Below are positions 44,720 through 56,700 of a DNA stretch of 64,000 nucleotides, one piece after another. The notes beneath the pieces are model-generated. The model did not search any database, was not told the DNA's origin, and worked only from the letters and a program-made list of their open reading frames with translations. Every line of letters begins with the position of its first letter. Positions within the stretch are counted from its first letter, which is position 1. The stretch is from Amphiura filiformis (Eukaryota > Echinodermata > Ophiuroidea > Amphilepidida > Amphiuridae). The translations under genes and the position numbers were made by a program. The DNA is taken from positions 35,365,548 through 35,429,547 of the forward strand of contig NC_092641.1 in the NCBI RefSeq assembly GCF_039555335.1, read 5' to 3'.

Positions 44720-47700
44720 ATATATATTATTATTATTATAAATAGTACGGCACTAACAAATTGTATGAACACTCGGGTCACTCTTTCCCGGATTCTTTAT
44801 TTGCACAGCAGATGTCAATACAGTGCACTGTAAGTGTAACTCAGTATCCGATAAGGTCATAATGATAAATATAAATACTGAAATACAGTTACTAAAACTA
44901 GGAGTGACAAGCTAGACTGTAAAAGCTTACATCCTGCAAATTCCAGCTACCGTCGACGACAAAACGTTTTCTTCACAGGGCGCATCCATCTTGGAAATAT
45001 TGTTGATACCAAAGATCTTCAACGCGATTGATAAGCGGGTTACAAAATAAGCTAGAAAGAAGCATGGAATCTGACACTGTAGTCTCGTTCCTACTAGGCA
45101 CCGCACATCATAGGGGCAGTGTCGGGGATCAGTGAGCGCCCATGGGTTGTGAAAGAGGGGAGGGCCGGGGGAACTTAGCCGATGCCGATGACCCGGGGTC
45201 AATGATAAGACTTGACATTTTTAGAGTGCGGGCCGGGAGGGCCCCCGGGAGGGCCCACTGGCACATAATTTTTCATAGCAACATTTTGTCCTGAGACGCA
45301 ATTTTTTATACCTCTACAAATTGAAGAATGATTTTTGGCAAGCCGGAAAAGGGTGGGGCAGGGCAAGCAATTTTTGGCAAACCAAGAAGACTCCAAGAGT
45401 GGATTTTTGGCACACATTCATGCAGGCCCGTAGCCAGGATTTTTTTGTGGGGGAGGGTGCTGATTTTGAAAAAGGGGACTTTTTTTCGAGGGGAGCAATT
45501 TTGTGAAAAGTGGACATTCTTCCCCAAATTTGGCCAAAAAGCTTTAAAAATCCAATTTTTTTGTGAACTTGAGCTACGTTCGCAAATTCTTAAATTGTGG
45601 GACTTTTTACATACTTTTGCAAATGTGCCCTCCCACCTGGCTATGGGGGCACCTTTTTAATTAAATGCTCTTAAAAGGCTTGGAAAAACAGTATGGAAAT
45701 GCTTTAAAATATGCAAATTTTCCTGCTCGCTGCACGCGGCAACATATATATATCTAGGCCATTTAATGTTTGCAAATTGGGGTCCCAAAAATTTGGCATG
45801 TTCAAAGGGGGGGGGGGGGCAAAGATCAAGATCAAGTTTTTGGGCCGAGATTGTGAGGGCAAGCGATTTTGGCGGGCCGTTCCGGGGGCTTATAATTATT
45901 GCACAGCCCCTATAAGTTGAGTTGGGGGTGTCTCAAGGATTATGCTAGATCCAGGGTTCATGGAGGTAACCCCTGTAGTTTTAAGAAAAAAATAACCCCT
46001 AGCGGGCTGACACTATGCCTATAGGGGGCTGGGAAATTTTGATTTTGGTATGTCAAAACTTTTTGACCCCCCCCCCCACCCCTCTGTCTGTATGTTATAC
46101 TTTTAGAACCTTCAAAACTTTTTTGTCCCCTTCTCCTTTTGTATAACCCAAACGTGTTGTCACATGACACTGACACACACCCCCACCCGACACATAATGA
46201 AGGTATTGAAATTATGGAAATTATACTCTGCTCTTGTTTCCACTATACATGTAGATAATGCTTACAAAATAATGCACTTTCAACCTTGTTACAAATTATT
46301 AAAAAAAACCAGATATGCTGGAAAGTCTGGAAGAATGTCGTAATTGAGATTTTTGTCAAAATTTACTTCTCTATTGATATATGATATAGAAAATAGAAAT
46401 TAAAAAAAATCAGCTATCATTCAAGTCAAAGAACTTCATTTTTGTGAAATAAATCTGTTTAAAACATGCACTGACATAGAATAGCCCCGGGAGAATAGCC
46501 TCTCCTGCTGCAAAAATTTATATTCCTTTCCTGCATTAGATTTAAATCATTATGTCATTTTGTCCCCCTTTTGCCACGTCAAAAACTTTTTGAAGCCCCC
46601 CTTTTGGAAGGTCAAAACTTTTTGAGCCCCCCCTAGAATTTGCCAGCTTCCCACCAAGGTATTTTGAACGTTTATCATAACGCATTCAATTGTCCATCTG
46701 ATATAAGCGTTTTACCATTACGTGCAAACGAGGCTATATGTTAGCATGTGAATCTAGTCTCCACCAAGACTTTTTACTGTGGCACAATCTTTAGATACAT
46801 AAATCAAGCCTGCAAAACGACTATAATTTATGCATTTTACTGTCAAAATATATGACAGATGAGGAGAAAAGACGACGAAAATGAACCGAAATAATGAGTA
46901 GAATCAACAGGAATGAGGTAATAAGAAATAAAACTTTTCAATTGTGAATATTACGTATTTTACGTACACTAATTTTTTAACAATAGCGTAGTTTCGAAGC
47001 TTACATTTGCATGTTATTGTTCGTGGAAAATTTCACCTATTGCTGCGCACAGTGCAGTGTGCTAGCTAGGCCTGTAATTATGATAATGATATAAGCTTAA
47101 ATTATACGCCATTGGATCGATACAGTATTGTTGTAGTGGCATTTTTACTACTTCAGTCTTGAGTAGAATACTGTATAACTCTCCAATGCGGAGCCAAACA
47201 GCCTGCAATGTTCTCTTCTCTCTGCACTCTGTCTCTGGTGTCCTGAAAAACAACGATATTCACTGTATTTCAGCCATGAACAGGCTTTTACTTGAGTACT
47301 CTGGCTGCCGGCTGCGCTGCATAGCTTCAAATTTACATTTAGTCGATGCTCTCAAGTAGGCTGCTATCTTTTTTTGGTAGACCAGCGTTGATATTTTTTA
47401 CAATGCTTGTTATTTATTTAGCTGATATTTAAATTTGGATGAAAGCTCTTTGGAGAAAAGGTTGCATGCATATTATTTTGAACTGTCTAAAATTCAGTGA
47501 GTTGAAGTGCATTTTGTAAAAAACATTTTTGATACGATCGGTGATCGCCCGTTGTGATTGGCTGTGTTTACTTCTGAACCTGAACTTCCATTGCTTTACA
47601 CGGTGTCATGCTTCATCGATTATTACTAGATTTCGTATACAAATTATTGTCTCCCATCCAATGGGAGGTCCATGCTAATGCCATGCTATATTAAATGCAT

Positions 47701-50700
47701 CATGTGTGCATGTCTGAGAAGCTTTGGAAGATATAGCTTTTAAAGGTAGCTGACTTATATTATACACCTTTGCAAGAAAATAGCTCTTGTGTCAAATCAA
47801 TCAGAGGTCTATTTATTTAAATCTTTAATCATAACAAAGAAAAAATTTTCTCCCAGGTCTATTTATTTTTGAAAACTTTATGACAAGCAAATCAAGCCTG
47901 CAATACATCTACTCAGGCATGTGATTTTTCCACGGATTCCTGAGAGGGCCTCAATAGGGTTTTTACAGTGTAGAAGCTTCAGGGGCTCTGCCCCTCCACC
48001 CCGCCGTGGCTTCGCCCCTGGACCCCACCAGGGGCCCTTAAGCGGGCCCCTGGACCCCTAGACCGTGAGTGGCGAGAGCTTCACTCGGTACACTCGTTCC
48101 GCTTCGCAAGTTTCCTCCATTCTGGGAATTCCCTAATCACATGCCTGATCTACTGTTATTACATGAATATAAATACCACATCCTCACTTCCTGTTAGCAA
48201 TTGATTGAATGTTTTCTGCATGTTGATGACATACATTTGTATGGGCAGCATGTTATAACACCTGTGGCACACATTACAAATAAAATAAGTTATTTTGTAA
48301 TTTATTTATTTCTTGATTAATTAATTTATTTATTTTAATAGACATTTTTGAGTGAATACTATCTGCATTTATTTATAATTTGGATACTTATTATCTTTTT
48401 TTTAATCTATTTTTATTATTCTATTTCTTTATAGGCCTAGATTAACTTGTTTAAATTTATATATTTTTAATGTTTATTTTTTATTTTTCTAATTTAATTT
48501 GTTTAGTAATACTGTGTAATTACTAATTTGTATCTTGCCTAATATATTAAGTATATAGGACAGTTGTTTTTGTGAATTATAAAACTCATTTATTTTTAAT
48601 GTTTATTTTTATTTATTAAAAAAAACCCATAGGCCTAAACCATGTTGGTTATTCATAAACATTCATAAATTAAATTTGTTTTAGGCCCTATTTTTTTTAT
48701 TTGTTTATTAAAATGTTTATTTACATTTATTTGTTTGTTTATTTATTATATTGCAGTTTATTTTATTCTATTCTATTCCATTTTCAGTTTAGTTTTGTTT
48801 TATTCCATTTTATTCTATTCTATTCTATTTTTTTTTCAATTTATTTTCATTAAGTTGTAATACCGTAGTCAAGTATTAATTTTCAATATTCTTGTCCAAA
48901 CTTTTAATTTAGTTTTATTTCATTTTATTTCTATTTTCAATATTCCAAACTAGTTAGTATTAGTAACTTGATCACTGTGTGAGGGTTTGTGTGTGTTAGT
49001 CAAGTGTAAAGTGATTGTCATGTTGTGGTGTGAGACAAGTCAGGTCATTGAGAATGTTGTTTCATGAGAAGTGTTAACAATAGACGTATCAGCAGGCTTG
49101 ATTCGCTTGTCTGTTTTGTACCAATTCGTCTTAGTTTTTTTTAATTCCTTACATTTGGCCAGTTTTTTTAGTTATTTAAAGGACACAAGGAAGGTGCTAT
49201 TTCAGGGGTGGTTACAAGCAGGGTTGTAGCTATGATTTTTAGTAGATATCCACAAAAAAAGCTTATTCCCAAAATTATTATTATTATTATTATTGTTAAA
49301 TTACTTTTATTATTATTATTATTATTAAATTTATTATTTGTTACTATTCATATTATTTATTATTATTCCTACATGTAATAAATTTAATTATAATTCTCAT
49401 AGGTGGAAGGAATGCTAATGACAGCATGGCCGACACCCTCATCCCAACGATGTGACAAAACTCGCTACAACATGGAAATGCTGCTACCATACAGGTGAAA
49501 TTTGCCTAGATTATCAATAATAGTTTACAGGGCTGTAACAAAGAGAATGGGGTTGTTAAGGGCTGGGGTATGAAGCGTTTGGACAGTATTTATTTTGGGA
49601 CATTAGAGCACATCAGACATATCGAATTGCATTCTGAATACGAAGAATGTCATTCTGATATCAAATAATTTTGATTTTTGAAATTAGCAATTTAATACAC
49701 ATTTTATGGCAAATCATTAAAAATTGATATTTTTGATATTTAACGGTACTTGAAGTAAACTTTATAAATCTGATGATGTATACTTAAAGTGTATTTAGGT
49801 GGGATGAAAAGCCGACGATCAATTGAAAATTTTGACCTTTGGTATTGAAGATATGGATTTTTTTCCCCAAAACACCAAAAAAAATTAGGTCTTTTTGGGA
49901 AAAAAATCCATATCTTCAATATGAACGGTCAAAATTTTCAATTGACCTTCGCTTTTCCTCCTGCTACATACACTTTAAGAATATATCATTAGATTTATAT
50001 AATTTACTTCGAGGACTGTATTATATCAAAAATTTGAAAAATATCAAATTTTTATAATTTGTCATAAAATTTGTATTATATTGTGATTTTCAAAAAATGA
50101 AAATTATTTGATATCAGAAAGATATGCTTCGTATTCAGAATGCAATTCGATAGGTCTAGGGTGCTCTCAGGTCCCACAAAAAATACTGTCGAAACCAGTG
50201 TCCGAAATAAGGAAAATATGGAGGTTGTCCCGAGGACAACTAAAGCTTGAATTCTGCTTGTCCTCAAAACATTTTGGTTGTCCCCAAAATATATGTCATG
50301 TTTTTGAGTGCAAATAAGTGCAAATAATCCAACTTAGTGGTTGTCCAGGGGATAAGTACATAGCTCAATATGGTTGTCCCCAGTGATTTTTGGACAAGAG
50401 GACAAGAGGATAAGCACTTATTTCGAACACTGGTCGAAACCCAATAAACGCTCATTTTAGATCCCTTAAGGGTGCAAAAATATCCTCACTATCTTGTAAA
50501 CAAATAGTGTGAGAGCTGTTTACCATAATTATAAATGTATTCCAGGAAAGTATTAATTACTATTATTATATGATTCATTGTATGTGGGAGACAATGATTA
50601 CAGCCCTGTACAAGTTAAAGGTGGGTGACATGATTGACAGCATCATTACACAGCCGTGACGTTAGTCACGGCTGTGTCTTTTTTCTTACAGGTTCTTTCT

Positions 50701-53700
50701 TTCTTTCTTTACCTAGCTGGGGGGTTTACACCCCCCCCCCCCCAGCTAGGTACTGTAATGCTATCCATTCTTTCTTCTGGCAACAAACTGCACATTTTTT
50801 GCTCTAGCTCAGACATGCTTTGACCGATTTTGACCTAACTTGGTCACAACTATCATTGACCACGGCCATACACGTCACCTGACTTTTAGTAGGTTAAAGG
50901 TTACAGAGGGTCAAATAGGCCAAAACTGTAATTTCAGCTAAAGATGCTTCTTCCCGTACATGTAACATTCTACAATGATGTCACTTGCACATAAGCATCG
51001 GCTATACCCACTGCCCATAGGGTGTAAACAGAATTGGGATCAAAAGGTCATTAAGGGGGCATTTCTGGTATATAACCAAATACCTTCAAAATGCTTCTTC
51101 TGCCACATATTACATAGCACAATGACGTCACTTGCACATATGCATCGGCTTTACCCAGTGCCTATACCTTGTATACAGAATTGGGGTCAAAGGTCATTAA
51201 AGGGGCAAAATCTTACAATTGCTAAATCTGGACATCTATAAGGGGTATGGGGGTCAAACTCGGTGACAACAAATCTCATGACCAGGGGAACATTTTGCAG
51301 GGGTCAAGTCAAAGGTCATGCAGAGGTCAAATTTTAGAAATGCATTTTCTAGACATCTGTAAGGGGTACGGGGCTCAAACTCGGTGACAAAAAACTTAAT
51401 GACCAGGGGAATATTTTGGAACACTTTGCAGGGGTCAGGTCAAAGGTTATCTGGGTCAAATCTTATAATTTCATTTTCTGGACAACTGTAAGGGATATGG
51501 GGCTCAAACTCAGTTACAACAAATCTCATGACCAGGGGAACAATTTGCAGGGGTCAGGTCAAAGGTCATGCACAGGTCAAATTTTAGAAATACAATTACT
51601 GGACATCTGTAAGGGGTGCAGGTCTCAAACTCGGTGACAAACCTCGTGACCGGGAAACATTAAGGTCAAAGGTCAGGTCAAACACCCCAGCTAGGTTTGT
51701 GGTCTATGACCACCATTTGCCACTAGTTCTTCTTTCTTAAGTTAGGCGTGCAGCCTAACTTATTTCTTTCTTGCCATTTCTTTCTTTCCTCTTTCTTCTT
51801 TCTTCTTTCTCACAATTTGCTACTACTGCCACATTCTTGATCGGATTTCGACCAAACTCAGTCACAAGCAGTATAGGGTAGCTGGCTACAAAAGTTATGG
51901 GTTGTTTAACGTCAGAGGTCATGCGAGAGGTCACAGGGGTCAAGAAAGGTCATTTTAACCGAAAATGCTCCGATTGAGCTGAAATTTAAATGCAATGATC
52001 CTTATGACATTCTAAACATGTTTAAAACATTTTAGAATTTATTGAAGGTCATTAAGGGGTCATAAAGGGGTCAAAGGTCAAGTTTTTCAAAATGCTCCAA
52101 TTGAGCTGAAATTTAAATGCAATGATCCTTATGACATTCTAAACATGTTTAAAACATTTTAGAATTTATTGAGGGTCATAAGGGGTCATAAAGGGGTCAA
52201 AGGTTAAGTTTTTCAAAATGCTTCAATTGAGCTGAAATTTAAATGCAATGATCCTTTACACATTCTAACTATGTTGAAAACATTTTAAAATGCTTTTAAG
52301 GTCATTAAGGGGTCATAAAGGGGTCAAAGGTCAAGTTTTCAAAATGCTTCAATTGAGCTGAAATTTAAATGCAATGATCCTTATGACATTCTTAACATGT
52401 TTTTAATATTTTAAAATTCATTTAAGGTACAGAGGTCAAAGGTCAAGTTTTCAAAATGCAAGCTTTCCACGATCAAGGTATATTAAAACCGCAATTAATG
52501 CACCAGTCTTATTAAAATTAATACTATCCAGCACAGTGTTGGTGCTGGATCAGATCGTCACAGTCATCCGCCTATCTTACCTCGTGCCCTTGCAAAGGGC
52601 ACAGTTGTTTCTAGTTCTTTCTTCTTCTTTCTTCTGTCAACCATTACATTTGCTCTAGCACTCACATGCTTACATCGATTTTGACCTAACTTGGTCACAA
52701 TGATCATTGACCGTGCCCTACATGTCACATGAAACTTGTGGGGTCAAAGGTCACGCAGAGGTCACAGGGGTCAAAAACGTGATTTCAACTCAAATGCATC
52801 TTCTCCTACAAATTACGTGAGGACAGTGACGCCACTTGCACACATGCATTGTAATTATCCAGTGTCTATGTTGTGTACACAGATTTGGGGTCAAAGGTCA
52901 TTAAGGGGTCACTTCCGGTATAAAACGAAAAACCTTCACAAAATTTTATTAGCTAAGTAAAACATAGCACAGTAACGGTATGTTCACATATGATCTGCAG
53001 TCACCCAATGTATATGTGGTATTTTTTTTATTTGGGGTCAAAGCTCATTAAGGGGTCACTTCGTATAAAACAAAATACCTTTAAAATGCATCTTCTTCCA
53101 CAGATTCTGTAGGACAGTGACGCCACTTGCACACATGCATTGCCATTACCCAGTGTCTATGGGGTCCTCACAGATTTGGGGTCAAAGGTCATTAAGGGGT
53201 CACTTCCGGTATAAAATGAAAAACCTTCAAAATTTTTTATTTGCTAAGAAAAACATAGGACAGTAACCGTATGTTCACACATGAATTGTGGTTACCCAGT
53301 TTATATGTAGTATTATTTTATTTGGGGTCAAAGGTCATTAAGGGTCACTTCCGGTATAAAACGAAATACCTTTAAAATGCTTCTACTTCCACAAATTACG
53401 TAGGACAGTGATGCCACTTGCACACATGCATTGTTATAACACAGTGTCTATATGGTGTACACACATTTGGGGTCAAAGGTCAGTAAGGGGTCACTTCCGG
53501 TATAAAACGATATACCTTCAAAATGCCCTTCTGCCACAAAAAGCATAGCAAAGTGATGCCACATGGACACGTGCATTGACATTAGCAAATGTCTATGGGG
53601 TTTTCATATATTTTGGGGTCAAAGGTGATTAAAGGGTCATAACACGGCTGTGTTCGTGGTCGTAGACCACAGCTAAGTCTAGTTCTCATTTTATCTGATC

Positions 53701-56700
53701 AAAATTTTGGCATCAGAAGAAAGCTCATATGTGACCCGGCAGCACAAACAAGCCGTAAATTCCCTAAATTGTATTCTGAGTTATGGTGTAAAATGTGTAC
53801 GAAGGTCGTATTCATCGGTCACTTAAGCTGGCGCGACATCTGTCTTATTTTGATAGTCACAACACCAATCAATAATCCTATTATTGAAGTGGATAATAAG
53901 CTTCTACCTTAGATGGCTATAGAACTTTTAATAGCTCTGGTCTTTGTTTGCTTTTGCTAAATCCTTTTCAAGTGGTTGGTTATTTGTATAGGTATGCATG
54001 ACCGCCAATTATGACTGTTTGATATTTATTGCCAGCAATGTGGAAAAAGAGACACACATAGAAACGAAAAAAGCTATAATTTTGTTGAAGGAGCAAAGTT
54101 TAACTAACCATAACTCCGCTTCTGGATATCGTTTGAAGTCAAATGATATACCATTTTTTAAGTCCATGATGTTTATTTTTTATATACGAAATAAAACAAA
54201 ATTGACCGGGGAGGAATTTACGGCTCATTCGCCGTGGACGGTCACATATATTCTAACTCCAGTAAATCTGAATTCAAGTAATAGTTTGTTTTTTTTGATT
54301 ATCATTATTATCACTTTAATTTGGTAATCCTATATTCTTATTATCACTATAACTTGGTATCTCACATTCTTATTGAATAAGTTGGTATATTCTTATTATC
54401 ACTATAACTTGGTATCTTATAATCTTATTATCACTATAACTTGGCATCTTATATTCTTATTATCACTATAACTTGGTATCTTATATTCTTATTATCACTT
54501 TAATTTGGTAATCCTTTATTCTTATTTATATCACTATAACTTGGTATCTTATATTCTTATTGTATAAGTTGGTATATTCTTATTATCACTATAACTTGGT
54601 AATCCTTTATTCTTATTATCACTATAACTTGGTATCTTATATTCTTATTATCACTATAACTTGGTATCTTATATTCTTATTATCACTATAACTTGGTATC
54701 TTATATTCTTATTATCACTATAACTTGGTAATCCTTTATTCTTATTATCACTATAACTTGGTATCTTATATTCTTATTATCACTATAACTTGGTAATCCT
54801 TTATTCTTATTATCACTATAACTTGGTATCTTATATTCTTATTATCACTATAACTTGGTATCTTATATTCTTATTATCACTATAACTTGGTATCTTATAT
54901 TCTTATTATCACTATAACTTGGTATCTTATATTCTTATTATCACTATAACTTGGTATCTTATATTCTTATTATCACTATAACTTGGTAATCCTTTATTCT
55001 TATTATCACTATAACTTGGTATCTTATATTCTTATTATCACTATAACTTGGTATCTTATATTCTTATTATCACTATAACTTAGTATCTTATATTCTTATT
55101 ATCACTATAACTTGGTATCTTATATTCTTATTGTATAAGTTGGTATATTCTTATTATCACTATAACTTGGTAATCCTTTATTCTTATTATCACTATAACT
55201 TGGTATCTTATATTCTTATTATCACTATAACTTGGTATCTTATATTCTTATTATCACTATAACTTGGTATCTTATATTCTTATTATCACTATAACTTGGT
55301 ATCTTATATTCTTATTATCACTATAACTTGGTATCTTATATTCTTATTATCACTTTACTTGGTATCTTATATTCCTATTATCACTATAACTTGGTAATCC
55401 TTTATTCTTATTATCACTATAACTTGGTAGCTTATATTCTTATTATCACTATAACTTGGTATCTTATATTCTTATTATCACTATAACTTGGTAATCCTTT
55501 ATTCTTATTATCACTATAACTTGGTATCTTATATTCTTATTATCACTATAACTTGGTATCTTATATTCTTATTATCACTATAACTTAGTATCTTATATTC
55601 TTATTATCACTATAACTTGGTATCTTATATTCTTATTATCACTATAACTTGGTATCTTATATTCTTTTGACCACACAGGTGTAAATATTGCACTCAGCAA
55701 TTCCAAAACTTCACCACATATCAAGACCACAAGACAGCTCATGAGCGCAGGTATCAGAAATTCTGGTTTGTTCATCAACATGAAAGAAGAATAAAGAGAC
55801 AAAAGTTACCTCCCTCGAAAGATAAGAAATTGAAGTACATGTACTACGATGAGTCTGATGGTGAAATTCTTGTTTATCAGTATAAAGGAGACAAGTTTAA
55901 GAAACTTTTAAATTACAAGGTATTTGAAGAGATTCCAGCATCTGGAAGAAATCTACCGTGCCAGTACATGTTTCCTCCGTATAAGAGCAAGGGGATAGTC
56001 AAGGGAGGTAAGAAAGAAATTGTCAAGAATCGTAGAAAAGGAGGGGCCAGAATAGTCAAACAAGTTGCTAAAAAAGTAGGTAAGAAATATGTGTGCCGCA
56101 TCTGCAACAAGCTGTTCAACAAAGCCTACACATGGGAATTGCATGAAAAATCCCATTCTATGAAAGCGGATAGAAAGAACACAACACAGAGATTTTGCTG
56201 CAAGATATGCTCCAAGATATTTCAACAAGCTGATATCTTGGAATTGCATGAGAGATCACATTCCTTCAAAACCCCAGAGAAGAAATTGCCTCCCAAGATT
56301 GCTGAAGGGGCATGCATGACCAAAGCAGCCAAAATGGTCTTTGATGATATGGCCATTGAAAACAAGGTTAATGGCTTGTTGCTGTTTCAGTGCAAACATT
56401 GTACACAAGGTTTCACTGATCATAGTGAATGGGAACTTCATGAAAGGTCTCATATCTTCATGAACTCTAGTCAAAAAGTACTGACTTTGAAAATTCCTGT
56501 GCAAGCATTTGTTGATTCAGTTAAAATGGAGCAGCAAGAAGATTTATCGGTGCAATCAGATGTCAAGGTAGAGCCTCCTAGTAATCCACCTGTTGCATCT
56601 CCAAATGATATTCTAAATGATGAGCAAATGGATCAAAAAGAACTTCTGCTAGAATCACTCTCTCTCAGAAGAGTTGGCTCTGAGCCTACAAGACTTCAGA

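Larger units (their letters stand above)
49556..50469. mobile_element. TTAA-flanked MITE carrying two nested MITEs
   Basis: TTAAGGGCTGGGGTATGAAG at the left and TAGATCCCTTAA at the right match the copy at 33595. Two inserts are absent from that copy: 49778-49985 and 50196-50432. Confidence 0.8.

Noticed and set aside
54297-55664. CRISPR-like or coding repeat
   Set aside because: Units abut without spacers and contain stop codons in all frames; it is an intronic minisatellite.
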